NCBI GenBank assembly: GCA_949987705.1
Contig: OX465283.1
Coordinates: 79,461,034 to 79,525,033, forward strand
Length of the DNA: 64,000 nucleotides
Source: Thereva unica
Lineage: Eukaryota > Arthropoda > Insecta > Diptera > Therevidae
Direction of reading: 5' to 3'
Position 1 is the stretch's first letter. Every line of letters begins with the position of its first letter. The notes beneath the pieces are model-generated. The model was not told the DNA's origin. It saw only the letters and a list, made by a program, of their open reading frames with translations, and searched no databases. Positions 1 through 12,564 of this stretch are shown here, piece after piece. The position numbers and the translations under genes were made by a program.

Positions 1-390
1 TAACATCACAAAAAAAAATATCAACAATAAACAAATTCGTCAATATCGCAATATCACAACAAAAAAATCTTACTACTAGGAATTAAATATGTGTAAAAGC
101 ATCTGTTCATATACAAAACTTAATATCTAAGGCTATATTGATTATACTAAAAAAATTCAAATGCTATGCCTCTCGGATTGGTTTAAGTCCTTTATCAGTG
201 CCTTAAATAAGCATAGTAGTAACCGTCATTCCTCAGAGACCTTTAAAAAAAGCCTATACTTCGAACATCATTTAGACGAGCTGGTATCGTTTCCTTTTTC
301 TCCCAGTACGCTCTAACACTGCACTACGGCTAATGAATAAGACTAAAGATACCTGGTAAACTGCATTACATATCTCCACAATGAACATAT
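1..390. other. AT-rich sequence without recognisable feature
   Basis: I see no gene, repeat pair or coding-like stretch here. It is ordinary AT-rich intergenic or intronic sequence ending at the terminal repeat of the first MITE. Confidence 0.5.
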
Positions 391-646
391 CGCACTCTTA
401 GAATGAAACTGACCTAACTCAAAAATTATAATTTGAGAGAAATGAACAAGAAAGTACAGTGTTCATGCATAGTTGAATAGTGCGATCAACAAAAGTGACC
501 TATATATACGTGGTCCCCTTTTTTACACATAATTCGGGCTATTTATCACCCTAGAGTTTTACAGTTAGAGGGTTTTTTAAGGGTTAGTTTATATCAAATG
601 AAGTTAAAGGAATTTTGAGTTAGGTCACTTTCATTCTAAGTGTGCG
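391..646. mobile_element. Short MITE-like inverted-repeat element
   Basis: The stretch opens with CGCACTCTTAGAATGAAACT and closes with its near reverse complement ending TTCATTCTAAGTGTGCG. The inverted arms are about 36 bp (391-427 and 611-646) with two or three differences, and a short stem of the type AAATTATAATTT lies next to the left arm. It has no coding capacity. The size (256 bp) and the terminal inverted repeats fit a non-autonomous DNA transposon. I could not define a target duplication, so the superfamily is open. Confidence 0.55.
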
Positions 647-1293
647 AATATCCTATGCATCCGTTAGAATATGTATTTATATGTATTTCGATAGGGCTAC
701 TCTTCTTCCGACAATTTCTGGGTCCTTAACAAGAGTCCAATGGTGGCTGGAATCGCAGAATCATATGAGATGGAGGCTATGCAGATCCTGCTTCACAAGT
801 CCCATGTAAGTCTGGTCTCTCATCAATTATATCAATTACTGGGGTGGGTGGCTTCACTCGTTCTTATTCTCGATAAATACATTTTGAAACTGAGCTTATA
901 CCACTGATTTATGAATCAAACTATTTAATTCGTACTTTTATTTCTACTTTTTAGTAAAACTTTTTTTTCCGCTGCCCTTTTCATCCTCCTCCCCAGAAAA
1001 ACTTTTTTTTCTTCCCCCTTCTTTTTTTTCCAATGCCTCCTATTTTTTTCGCCTTCTCATGTCCCAAAATAAAAACACCTTTTTTTTTATTCTAAAATTT
1101 TTACAGTAGATTTTAAGTAAATAAATAAACCAGCCGTTACATAATTTGGTTAGATTCTACATATTTGTAGTGGCCTACCTATATTTAGTGGTTGGCCACT
1201 AAATATTAAAAAAATGTATATTCCCGTAAATCTAATTTATTTACAATATATACATTGAATGAGTTGCTAATTGCAACTGACCTTAAAATCTAA
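647..1293. other. Intergenic, with a pyrimidine-rich tract
   Basis: There is no coding sequence here. The one notable part is about 955-1095, where the plus strand is almost all C and T, with several runs of eight or nine T. Such a tract can be an old poly(A)-type retroposon tail in minus orientation or simple low-complexity sequence; nothing around it decides this. Confidence 0.5.
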
Positions 1294-1712
1294 AGGCAAG
1301 TACACATTGGGCGTTTTGAAACGCGCGTTTTTGAAATGAGCGTTTTACGAATCAAAGAGCTCCTATTAGGTGTACACATGCAAACGCGCGCTTTTGATCA
1401 AACGCCCGTGAACCGCGCGCTTCGAGATTTTCGTTAGAACGCGCGTTTCACGGACGCTTGCCGTGCGTTTTGAGATACATACGTCGCCTACTTGTTGTAC
1501 ATTCTAACTCGCGTTTTTATACAGAAAACACGTATTTAGAAGAGGAAAATTAAAAAATGGAAAGCGAACTGTCACCAGCGAGCAATAATAATTATTAATG
1601 CTAGCTACTGCGATGTCCTGCAAACACTAGTTAAACGCGGAGCTTAACGCTTAGTGTGTACACTACCAACGCCCGCTAAACGCAACGCCGAACGCCCAAT
1701 GTGTACTTGGCC
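1294..1712. mobile_element. MITE, PIF/Harbinger-like
   Basis: The ends are a clear inverted repeat: GGCAAGTACACATTGGGCGT on the left and its complement ending CCAATGTGTACTTGGCC on the right, differing by one indel. TAA stands on both sides (1291-1293 and 1713-1715), which fits the 3-bp TWA target duplication known for PIF/Harbinger elements; the exact edge is uncertain by one base. The inside is rich in AAACGCGCG-type motifs in both orientations and has no open frame of note. It is a non-autonomous copy of about 420 bp. Confidence 0.65.
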
Positions 1713-1733
1713 TAATTGTACGCTTTATATAAC

Positions 1734-1850
1734 GCTGGAGATATTCCATCGCCTACTTAAAAGTAGACAAGGAAATATCTCCAGCCTGCTATTAACCTAT
1801 TTACTATGGGACACCAGGTAGTTGATATAATAGCCTACCTGGGTCCCATA
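1734..1850. repeat. Two adjacent stem-loops
   Basis: The first hairpin (1734-1785) pairs GCTGGAGATATT with AAATATCTCCAGC and has an inner stem CTACTT/AAGTAG. The second (1805-1850) pairs TATGGGACACCAGGTAG with CTACCTGGGTCCCATA. They lie 20 bp apart and share no sequence. Their role is unknown; they could be ends of a decayed inverted-repeat element. Confidence 0.6.
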
Positions 1851-2590
1851 TTACCCCCCTTCCAGCTAGTCGTCGCTTTTGTGAAGAGATGTCTTCTTGC
1901 GATCTTGCTGGGCGTTGACTCCGCATCTCCAGAGTTTGGCCAGCGTCGACCCCAGCCGAGGGTGGAGCGAAATTGCCTTTCGGCGCCCTTTGTTCGACGC
2001 TTTCACTTCACATAAATTGTATTTCCAGTTGTCCTAGATAAAACTTTTTTCAAATACTGCCTGCCTGCCATTTTCTTACGGGGTTAAATCTCCCTTTTTG
2101 CAAGCCTTTATGGTCTGGGGCCCCATAAGGGGTCCTCGTCACTACAACAAGGATTGCTCCTTCCAAGGCTTAAGACGGCCCATTATAGAGAGCACACCGT
2201 CCCCTACTGACCTGGTCTTGTCAGAAGAGTCTCCGGATTGTTAGTCGCAAGCACGCCTGTTCGTCGGTTTTGGAGTCGTTATAGACTTCATAATGGGTCC
2301 GTCCAATTTTTCTGAAGGCTTTTCAAACCGAATGGCCAAAGCCTTCGCCTTTTTCGCCGGGTTTTTATGCGCTAGAGAACATCCAGATGATCTAACCCTC
2401 TTCTTATTAAGAAAATCGGTATCCTTTTCTTCCTCGAGGGCCACGCAGACCCTACCAGCCTCTAGCTCTGCGTCTGGGTCTCGAGCAGGATGTGTCCTAA
2501 GGCCATGTACGATCGGTCTTGGAGTCAGTGCTTCCTGTTTGTTCCATGTTCGAGCCATATGGGTCCACAAACAATGCAAATGCGTTTAGG
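1851..2590. other. GC-richer, coding-like island, unrecognised
   Basis: Base composition rises clearly against the flanks. Overlapping frames are open on both strands at 2241-2589 (112 codons on minus, 98 on plus). The minus reading is rich in charged residues and resembles the loose composition of a gag-like or DNA-binding protein, but I find no zinc knuckle, catalytic motif or other signature, and the frame closes at 2241. It may be a remnant of a retroelement or an unrecognised exon. I do not assign a function. Confidence 0.3.
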
Positions 2591-5259
2591 TGTTAGTTTT
2601 ACTTAATTTTTTCGTATTCTGCTTTTGACGAGTCATACAATGGTCGATTTAAAATACTATAAGTATATCACTGGCAATTCTACTTTCGTTTTATAGACAG
2701 GAATTCGTTGAAAAGCTTCTAGCATTGTTAAGAGTCCTGCACTACTTAAAAACCAACTTAAAACATTTCCATGAAAAGATTTTCTAACTACTCGTATTCT
2801 AACCCCGGATACTTTTTTATGCGTCATACACCTTCCCACTTTGAACCTACTAGTTCTTTTCATTCGCATGCTATGTATTTCCCCTTTTATACAAAAACAT
2901 GCATTTCAATGTAAAAAAGAAAGCATCTTTCAAAAACCATCATTTAATCTCAATTTTCCTACACTGTAGAAAAATATTCATGACAAGTAAAAACCCTTTG
3001 GTTTTTAAAGCTTTCTGTACAAACGCGGAGGAGGTTCTTTATCCTGCTGTGCCATAACATCATATATGCATGCCTTTTTTCATGAATGCCGAACTACACT
3101 AGTTGTTTGGATAACTCATCTGGTATACAGAGCTGCTATGCCGGAGCCCCAAAGAACAAAAGCAAGAGCGCAAAAAACAAACTAAACTCAGCTGGAAGCC
3201 GCACATTCAAAATTATGGCCAAAATATTGTGGGAGGCTTATGCCGAATCCTGTTGTGGGCCACATCAATATGACATGAACATCTACATTCTGGATGAACT
3301 TGATCTAATGCATATGATATGAGCATGAATTTTGGTTATAGCTTCAAGTATAAACAAACATAGATAATCCCGGAAGCTAGTCGTGAAACTTTTATCAGAT
3401 TTAAATTTGACGGGCTTGTTTTTAACTTTTAATTTATGTACCTGAAATCAGCGCTGCATTCGAATACAGCCCGTTTCGGTGGCTGCGATAATGTCATATA
3501 CATATTATTTTATACTGATTAAATGTAATCAAATAATATTGGTAGTTTCGTGCAAACAATGCATGCCCTCCAGCATTTAACAGGATGTAAGAATTTGCAG
3601 TTGAAAATGTGATCATTGTTGAAAATTATTAGAATTGACAGTTTTGCAGCTGCGGCTCTTTGGCGTACTGAACTGTGTTCTACGTTATCAAACAAATTAA
3701 ATTACAGTGAAACTAATTAGTTTTGTAGAAATGTAATTAAATTTTAACTTGCACATAAGTTTTATTTTATACAGGTGAAATTTACTCTGTGACATATATG
3801 CAGCTACCAATCATAGCTCATAGACACCATTGACCAATGTTCCACCATTGTTTAGGTATAGAAATACGAATACAAGTATGAATGTATGTACATAGAAATT
3901 TGTGATTTATCTGTTGCTATTGAGGATTAACGAAGGAACTAATCTTTAATATGCAAAGAATCACAGACCGAAGGAGTTGATGCAATTTCAAAATATCAAT
4001 ATTTATGAATTCCTATTTACATTAAAACTTAAAAACTAAGTAAAGGTTTTATGATAACAGAAATACCTTCGATTGAAACTGGTCTAAAAATCGCGTAAAA
4101 CTGCATCAAGACGGGTTTGTCAACGTTGTATCTGTTTAGACGCTTTGCTCCCAGAGACTTTCCTCGCGGACCACGCCGTTTCTGACGAAAAATTAATATT
4201 GAAATCGCCAAACAAAATAATGGGGATTTCGTTGAAGTTTCGACATAGTAAAATTCAACCTTCAGAAGTAGTGGTAGGCGAAATGGCCCTTTTCAGTGAC
4301 CCGGCTCGTTTGGTTCAGCCACTGACACAAAATAATGGACTGCTCCACTGAATTTGTTCCTATACAAATTCATGGCACCAAAAAGTATAGTCCTTTCGCT
4401 CATCTAGAAGCCGATTTTGTCACCGACCTCAAATTTTGTTCAATTTCGTACTATGAGTTCTGTGCATTCAGTGTCAGAAATAAAATCAGGTAGAGCCAAA
4501 TTTTGAAGAAATGAAATTTGAAATTCAAAAACTGCAAACTTTTCTATTTTTTTAAATATTTTTACTCTTTACTTTCAATAAACGATATAATACGACAACT
4601 TTTTGTCTTTGAAGTGAAAGGAGAAAGGTAAATAAAATTCTGGAATAATTGTAAGCGACATTTAAAAAACCTGCCACAACGGATGCATGGTATTAAAGCT
4701 GCCGTACCTGGTTTCATATTTTCCTTTGCAAATGTCAGAATATTTCCAAAAAATAGACGGGTATAGTGATTTTTTTTTCTTTCTATTTTCCTCATAAGTC
4801 CCGCAATTTGCTGAAACACGGGTAGAGAGCCTCATCTTATATAACATAAATATTTGTAATTTATGAAAAAAAGAATTTTATAGGGGGAAAATTGTGAAAT
4901 TGTATTCTTATTTTTTGACAAAATACTTATTTTGTTTCAATCCTCCAAAAAACGAGTATAAACTAGTTGGGTTGTGGGTTTGACTCTCTCGGTCCACACG
5001 ATCAACTTCCCAGCATGATGAATGATGAATATTATGAATGGATAGTTCTTTTTTATTGAACAGTAATAACAAATTGTTAGAAAAAATCCAATTTCTCACA
5101 CTGCTTTTTCAGACTAATGAAACTCCTACGCCAAACAATAATTTTGTGATATTAAATAATATGTAAATATTAAAAAACTGACTACTTCAAAAATAGTAAT
5201 AGTTTTAGGACTAGTGAGAAGTTTGGTACTAGCCAACTGATGCCAAAGTAATCCGGAGA
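2591..5259. other. Long AT-rich stretch without a recognisable gene
   Basis: Several frames of 60-85 codons occur on both strands (for instance 3086-3322 plus and 4562-4819 minus) but show no conserved motif, no biased composition and no neighbouring splice signals that persuade me. I regard them as chance frames in intergenic or intronic DNA. Confidence 0.5.
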
Positions 5260-6250
5260 GAAGCTAGTTAAAAGAACGATTAGTGGTAAATCCACAATAT
5301 TTTTTAGACAATTTATTTTTCCTGAACGTAAACAAACAAACCTTTCTTTCGTGCTTGTTCGCACTTAAGCGCGTGGCCGAATCAATGTAAAAGACTTGTT
5401 GGGCTTGACCCAAAAGTCCAAAGTGTTCAGTAACTACTGGAAACTCCGAAATGAACTTAAATTTCCATAAACTGTGAGACGCGGACAACAATTCAAAGCA
5501 CAAAAAGTGCTGACCTATGGTTTGAAAAATTCGTTGAGTTTGTAAAAGATAACGCAATTTTTGCACTAGTTTTAAAGAATGCTAGGATTTTGACAGATGA
5601 CGACTTGATGGAAAGCTTTCCCTCTGCTGAAACCAGAAAAGGTAAATGTTATTTAGAACAGGTTTCACTAGTCAAAGTCAAAGTCTTTCCATTTAAACAA
5701 AAAAGGCTTTACCGAATGTTATGAAATTTTCTTCAGAGCATGTTTTCGTTAATATGCTTCGATCGGTAACTCAAAAAAGTCAGTAATATTTTTGGTTTAC
5801 GCGATATCGTGCAGGTCAGGAGCGTCGTTTAAACAGGAAAACGGCTCGGTCAAATTTTATTAAATTTTTTGCAGATCTATTTTCTTTAAAACGCTTCGAT
5901 CGGTACCTAAACGAAGTCGATATCGATCTTGGAGCCCGTGATATCGTACAGGTACAAAAATCACGTTCGTCGTTCAAACAAAAGAACCACTCGACCAAAT
6001 TTTAAGAAAAACCTTTTCAAAGTATTACTTCGGTAATATGGTAAGATCGGCATCCAAACGAAGTCGATATCATTGTTGGTTCACGCGATATTGGGCAGGT
6101 ACAAAATTCACATAAGTCGTTTAAACAAAAAAAAGTCTCGACTGAATTTTTTTAAAATCTGTTCAGATCATATTTCCGTTAATACGTTTTGAACGACACC
6201 TCAACGAAGTTGATATCTTTTGTGGTTCGCACGATATCCTGCAGGAAAAA
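5260..6250 (-). mobile_element. Dispersed element with ~146-bp minisatellite, copy 1
   Basis: About four diverged tandem units fill 5690-6245. The anchor motif GATCGG(t/c)A(c/t)C recurs at 5761, 5898 and 6045, with a diverged form at 6191, giving spacings of 137, 147 and 146 bp. Each unit carries AACGAAGTCGATATC, CGCGATATCGTGCAGGTACA and a GTCGTTTAAACAAAA block. The flank at about 5500-5575 (minus strand) can be read as LQKLRY.LQT.RIFQT and matches the same flank of the copy at 10.0-10.8 kb in the same order, so the whole block is one dispersed element. A third fragment lies at 29.86-30.1 kb. Tandem repeats inside mobile elements of this size are known from Helitron-related DINE-TR and from some MITEs in flies; assignment here is inference. 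Confidence 0.6.
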
Positions 6251-6579
6251 ATGATCACATACGTAGGCACACACACATATATTTCTTCTAAATTTTTTGC
6301 TTAAAATGCTATTAGGACCTTGAAACATGAAAATACGTTGAAAATTTCGATTTCGATTTTCGGACCGATTACAATAACTTACTACTGGAAAGTTAAAAAT
6401 TTTAATTTATAAAAGTCACATTTTAGATCGACTAAAATTCGGGATTTTCCGATTCTTTACCAGTAGATGCGATTTTAGATAATCGATTCTTTTCTTGCCA
6501 CCCGACTGAACCAAAGGTATTACAAAACGTGATTATGTGCAACAGCAAATCCTGATGTGTTACCCCCTCTTTCCGAACA

Positions 6580-8030
6580 TTGCGCCCATTCAATGGACAT
6601 GGTATTCTTCAGGACTCGCGATGTGTGCAGGTGCCTCAGGACCTTGATCCCAACAAATCCACTGGATCCGATAATATACCCCCTATCATCTTAAAACAAT
6701 GCGCCGCACCTTTTGCTAAACCTCTGCGGAAACTTTTTGCCCTATCATACTTCTCCGGAGTTTATGCAGACTCATGGAAAATTGCCCATGCTCAGCCCAT
6801 ACGGAAAAAATGTGACTCCAGCCTTCCCTCCAACTACCGCCCAATTGCAATTGTGTCTATTTATCTCCAAAACCGTGGAGACGATAATTAACAAAAAACT
6901 TATGGGATATCTAGAATCCAACCTACTCATAAACGACAGTATGGCTTCCGACAAAAAATATCCACTGGCGATCTTTTAGTTTGTGTTACAGAACACCTCA
7001 GCCGAAGTCTGCATGGATCTGATGAGTCTAGTCTAGTTGCTTTGGATATCTCCAAAGCTTTCGATAGAGTTTGGCACTCAGCCGTTTTTTTTTGTGACAG
7101 ACTAGAGGCTTAGGGAAAGTTCCTTTGTACTGTCGGCAATCTATTTTTTCGTATACAATGTCGATCAGCAGCTCTAGCTGGAAAATCGAGAGAAGAGAAG
7201 GAATGAACTGTCACAAACCTAGCCGCGATATTTTGTTTTATTCCACGTACTCGGTACCATTTCGCGACTCTGACATCGAGGCATCGAGAACAACTCGCTG
7301 TATTCTTATGCCTCCTGAAACTAGTTGAATCTCATCAACCAACCGAAGGCATGCGCTTGGTGGAGCTGTGAAGGCTGACAGGAGGAATCAGGAATGTAAA
7401 GAGGGAAGAAGAGAGAGAAGGAAAGTTATGTAGGTGGGAAAGTGGAAAAGGCGAAGGACCGTCGGGCTGGCCGGGATTCAAACCCGGGACCTATGGGATA
7501 GCAGTCAGGTGCCTCGCCCCTAGACTACCGAGGCTCTGTTAGCTAAACTCAACGCTATTGGAGTCGACTCACTTGTACAGAAGTGGATCTAGAGTTTCCT
7601 TTCCGGCCGTCCAATCAAGGTAGTATTCGATGGCGTCAATCCCCCCCAACTCAACGTTACTCCTACAGCTTCGATACAAGACAGAATCATGTTAGATCCT
7701 CTCTTGATGATCGTGAACGAATGTCCAACTATTTTAATAACGACATTGAACTCATTCTAGAGTGGGGAAGAGAGAATCGTGTTGAATTCAACCCCACAAA
7801 GTACTGTTTTATTTAAAAAAAAAGATCAACATCTCTCCATCCTTGAGAGTGAGTCAAGTTAACTAACGGCCGACCCCTACCTACACATCTTAGGAGTGAC
7901 ATTAGCTTAAGACTTACGATGGAATGACCACATATTTCAAATCACCAAACAAGCATCCCAGGGCTTGGAATTTCTTAAGAGGTGCAAGTTCCTCCTCCAG
8001 CCATCGGCCCGTAAGTATAGTTGCATAGCC
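6580..8030 (+). pseudogene. Broken non-LTR retrotransposon reverse transcriptase
   Basis: Pieces of one reverse transcriptase can be read across frames. At 6580-6891 there is STGSDNIPPIILKQCA, then WKIAHAQPI and NYRPIAIVS, the fingers and palm entry typical of APE-type LINE enzymes. The reading goes on after a frame change with INKKLMGYLESNLLIND and then DISKAFDRVWHSA near 7080, the first catalytic aspartate region. After the inserted SINE it resumes with LLAKLNAIGVDSLVQKW (7538 on) and ILEWGRENRVEFNPTK (7760-7805). The YADD box is missing or decayed. Several frameshifts and stops make it non-functional. The clade (jockey or CR1 group) cannot be fixed by eye. Confidence 0.8.
7085..7537 (-). 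mobile_element. tRNA-derived SINE, copy 1
   Basis: Read on the minus strand, the head (about 7470-7537) contains an A-box-like GGTAGTCTAGGGG and a B box GGTTTGAATCCCGGCC, followed by a ~380-bp body and a run of nine A (the T run at 7085-7093). The second copy at 34913-35376 matches along the whole length, including GGTCCTTCGCCTTTTCCACT after the head and CTAGTCT.TCACA before the tail. It sits inside the reverse transcriptase at 6580-8030, splitting the palm right after the AFDRVWHSA segment. No clear target duplication is visible. Transcription would be by RNA polymerase III from the internal boxes (family knowledge). Confidence 0.85.
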
Positions 8031-10012
8031 CTTGCAGAAGAAGAAGAAGAATGAGAGAGGGCCTACCTAATCTGTAGGCTTTGCTTTGTCGCTGTCCGGG
8101 TATCGTGTTTTTGCGTGACCACGAACAAGCAAGTATAACTGATAAGCCACTAGACAGATTGCTGATCTTGTTCAAGCGTGCTAGACTAAAAATCTGAATA
8201 GTACAATATGTCGTGTGTTGGTCGCGATAGTTGTGTAAGTGATATCTAAGTAAAAGAAAGAAAGAGAAACTAAACTCAATTTAGATCGTTCAGTTGAAAT
8301 ATTATAATTTGGAAACATTCTTTTACACCTAAATACAAAAATGCCAAATATGAAACACTTTGAAGTTCATCATCTGAAAAGGAAATTTAATTAACTCCCC
8401 AATATTGAAATATTCCCACATGATTCTTCATGCTGGCAACAGTCTCACATTTTAAACGAGAACAGCCCCGCCTCTCGCACCTGTTCAAACTTAATTATGA
8501 CACCTACAATTATTCATGTTCTAATCAATAAATTTCAGAATTTTGATTGCTTAATAAGAGTATCAAAAGGATTTCACATCTGAAACGCTCTAGCTTTGAC
8601 TGAATTAGTTCGATATAATAGCATGAAGTAGGAGAGTATACTATTCAAGTTAATTTTGAAATCCTATATTGAAACATAATGGGGGAGGAAGTACATGTAA
8701 TAAAGGATCCTTCCCACACAACAGCAATAGCTGGCTTACCTTGTCTTGGGGGGTTCTGTGTTTTCTGCATAAACTACGAGAATCTCGCCCTCCAAATAAG
8801 ATAATTGCCAGTAAAGCATTTCATCCTTCCAATGTAAGATATAATACGAAATTAATACTGTTATCAAAAGCTCCAATTACATCAATGATGCTAATTAATA
8901 GCAGAGCTGGGAGCCTTCGGAAGTTTTGATGTTTTCATGAAGTGGGGGAATAGACCGAAATTTTAAAACAATTTCTTCTTGGTTTGTTAACGAAAATCAA
9001 AGGTACGCAAACTTCTACAGTGGGTGGATGCTGGTGTAGGTGGTTAAATGGCCTCTGAGAAACAATAAAGCACTTATCTCTAATCATATACGTGCTTTGA
9101 ATAAAACCATTTATTACCCCATGCCTTGCCATTTGAAAAATTTGGTCGGTGCTTTAGACAGATCATGAAAGGCCATACTGGTCATCTTTCACGATTACCA
9201 TCACAGACACTGCCCTGGAGGACCATTTGCCACAGCTGAACTGATACATCACCGTCATCATCATCAGTGCTCGGAAACGACTACGTGAACGTGATGCTCA
9301 TTAAGCTGGATGAGACGAATGTTGATGTGAACCCTGTTGCTATCAGAGTTCACCCGTTTCATCCATAGTATAATAGAATATATATATGTTTATATGTAGA
9401 GCACAGCCACCCTCAAAATCCAGGCTGACTCGGTCCTTCCTTCCTTCTCGTTCAGCTGCTACAATACGACTTTACTCCATGACTTCGTCTCTGATGTAAT
9501 TAATAAGCGTGGCGCGACGTCATATGGCTAGAATGGCACCCGTAATTACTTTGATAGTATCGCATTGGCCCTTTTTTCTCATCAGAAAGTTTTAAGGAGC
9601 AGTGCCATTTCCCTTCGGATCTGTCTGACGGGGTTGGTTGGGTAAAGAATTAACCAATTAATTGTGGCTTTCTATCATTAAAGCTCCTAATGAGTGCTTA
9701 GGGGGTCTATGAAACTGGACAAACTAAGGTAATTTTCTCTTCTCTATCCACAATGGAATGTGGGAAGTAAATAATTTTGCTTTGGCTTCACAGCTTACTA
9801 TCGTAGTGATTACTAATAAAAATTACAAACTCTTTACCACAAATCATGGCATTAATGCATTTAAAGACATAATAGAAAGAAATGGAATCAAAAATGCTCA
9901 ATACCTTCCGTCTGTATATAAAACTGTTGCTTTTCATTTAAAATTTATGTGATAGCAAGTAAACGAGTTAACCACTGTGAATATAATTTGTGCATTTATG
10001 TTTTGCAAGTTG
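8031..10012. other. Intergenic stretch, no gene seen
   Basis: A short GAAGAAGAAGAAGAA tract at 8037-8053 may be the 3' tail of the broken retroelement before it. Beyond that I see only short chance frames (8669-8929 plus; 9758-9952 plus) without motifs, and some simple sequence (CATCATCATCA near 9270). Confidence 0.45.
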
Positions 10013-10790
10013 GTTATCGCGCGAACCAAAAAAGATAACGATTTCGTTGAAGTGTCGTTCGAAGTGCATTAACCGAAATATGATCTGAAAAGATTTTTTT
10101 AATAAAATTGGGTCCAGCCGTTTTTTTGTTTAACGACATAAAGTGATTTTTGTACCTGCACGATATCGCCCGAACCATAAAATATATTGACTTCGTAGCG
10201 TATTACCGAAAATTTAATCTGAAAAGATTTTTATAATATTCGGTCGAACAGTTTTTTTTTGTTTAAACGACATGAATGATTTTTTTATATCTGCACGATC
10301 CCGCGCCAACCAAAAAATATATCGATTTCTTTAAGGTGCCGAAAGAAGAATATTAACGAAAAAATGCCCTGAAAAAAATTTCATAACATTCGATCGGGCC
10401 TTTTATGTTGAAACGGAAAAACTTCGGATAAGTGTCAGAAAGACCTTAAATAAATAAGTTTTGCTAATATCTACTTAACTTGATGGCATGAGATCTGCTC
10501 TAATTGAAGTGATCTTTTTTGAATTTTGCACAGCGACAGCTTTCCAAACAAAACATCACTTGTCAAAAACGGACCATGTTTAAAAATCCTGCAAAAGTTA
10601 CGCTACCCTTTACAAACATCACGAATTTTCCAAACCTTGGATCAGCTTTTTTTGGCGAGAAATTGTTTCCTACGTCCTACAATTTCAGGAAATTGCGGCT
10701 CATCCCGAGATTTCCAATATCTACCAACGAGTGCAATATATACATACATTTAAGATCCTTTGACACATCTAACCAAAAAAAAAACATCTT
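10013..10790 (+). mobile_element. Dispersed element with ~146-bp minisatellite, copy 2
   Basis: About three diverged units (10013-10440) are the reverse complement of those at 5.7-6.2 kb, with GTACCTGCACGATATCGC and GTTTAACGAC blocks recurring. They are followed, as in copy 1, by a flank whose plus-strand translation has LQKLRYPLQTSRIFQT (about 10575-10635). Orientation is opposite to copy 1. The frames at 10519-10797 belong to this repeat and should not be taken as genes. Confidence 0.6.
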
Positions 10791-11605
10791 TTGTTAATAA
10801 TAGTTGTTAAAACAATATAGTATAATAGTTAGTTGTTAATAAAAATATACACGTATTGCCTCAAAAAAAAATGTAAATTATTTAAATATAATATTTAATA
10901 TGCACAAAAAACAATATTTTGCATTAATATTTAATTTACATAAAACATTATGTAAAATCTTACACTTGATTTTACCATTTCAATATACGCGACAAGATTA
11001 CCACTAGTTACAATCCTTATACTTTGACGAATGACCGCACAAAGGTTAAGATTTATGTTGAAGGCTATTACCTTACATAAAATAGCCGAATTTTTCTATT
11101 ACTATAATATCCAGCAAACATACGACCTTTTAAAATTATGTTGCCATATGGCAACATAATACCGAAACGGTTAATAAAAAGGGATTATTTCAACGATCCG
11201 CAGCACACGCATACTAAACAGCTACCAGTGTGTGCGTAAGCTGTACGCTCCACATTGGTGAAGCTGTTAATTGTGATCTAGTTCGATGAAAACATTCAGG
11301 CCAGACTATTCAACTGGTACTGTAATAACTAATACCGATAAGATTCTGCCATTCAAACAAACATAATAAGTAATATACTTATATATAAGGTAAGTATAAG
11401 AATACTCTATAATTTACAGTTGGCCTAAAAAAGGGCTAGTGTAGAATTAGAATTAATGTACAACATGTAAAAAATATATGTAAAAAAACGGAATAATAAA
11501 CTTGAAGTTGAAGTTATTAATAAACAAAACTTGATCATGTATGTACAGTAAAATAATTGTTAAAAAAGTGTTGTTGTTTTATGAGAATAAAAGCAATTTT
11601 ACATA
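10791..11605. other. AT-rich intergenic stretch
   Basis: I see no gene. A small palindromic spot with GTTGCCATATGGCAAC at 11140-11155 is the only local structure. Confidence 0.5.
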
Positions 11606-12063
11606 CAGGGTGTTTCAAACCACCCGTACCACCCAATTTGGGGGCTACTATTACTCACTCCTGCGAGGGGGTGAGGAGGTGGGGAAGAATTATGGCAACC
11701 CATATTTTTTGTCACGGATTATAATTCTCCAAAGACAAATATCAAACTTTTGTAGATTGATTTTTGGGGATAATTTTGATTTTTGATGATTTTTGGGGGT
11801 GCAGGGGGGCTTCGGATAAAAAAATGTTTTGAACAAAAGTTTCATATTTTCCAGCGGAGAATCAGAATCCGTGAAAAAAATGGGGGTTGCCATTTGAAAT
11901 TCTAAAGCTACCCCCCGCCCCCCAAAGTGGGGGTGTGGCGGGGGTCAATTTCTGTATGGTCGGATAGAGTTCCAAAAAATATTAAACACGTGTTTTTTGG
12001 TTTTTTTTTTCAATTGAAATCTTCTGAGATAATTGGGTGGTACGGATGGTTTGAAACACCCTG
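11606..12063. mobile_element. Mariner-type MITE with TA target site
   Basis: The ends are CAGGGTGTTTCAAACCACCC and, on the right, the complement ending GGATGGTTTGAAACACCCTG, with the inverted repeat continuing to about 30 bp (one difference). TA flanks both sides (11604-11605, 12064-12065). CAGGG-type ends with a TA duplication fit the Tc1/mariner group. The inside is G-rich (GGGGGTGCAGGGGGGCTTCGG region) and non-coding. Length is 458 bp. Confidence 0.8.
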
Positions 12064-12564
12064 TATATCTCAAAACCCCCGACTTTTTTCTAAACCAAGA
12101 AAGTAATCATTTCATTTCTTAAGATGTATATTATCGTTTCCGTTTGGTTTTATGTGTGGGCACCCATGGCCGAAATGCCTATGGGCAGTGGGCATTCCCC
12201 TTTGATTTTAAAATTAAGTAAAGTCCGGCCAAATCAAGTTTTAGTAAAGATTGAGAATTCTGTTGGCAATTTCTTTAGTGAATATTTTTTTAATGTAACA
12301 GCTGATATTGACATTTTTTAAATTATGTCCGAAAATTCACTTCAACACTGTGCACATAGCAAAATTAGCACTTTAACATTGTGAACACGGCATAAATTTT
12401 CTCTTACAATAATTTTGTTTCGAAATTTTGTCTCTTCTTAAAATATGAATTTTCGTTTATATGTATGAGTCAAGAAAAAAGAAATCCAGGATAGGTGAAC
12501 TTTCTCTTTACATATTGTTGAATCTAATTGGAAAACAGAGGGTTGTGTTGAATTTAAGCTGATA
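12064..12564. other. Intergenic, no gene seen
   Basis: The 65-codon frame at 12124-12321 has no recognisable motif; I regard it as chance. Confidence 0.45.
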
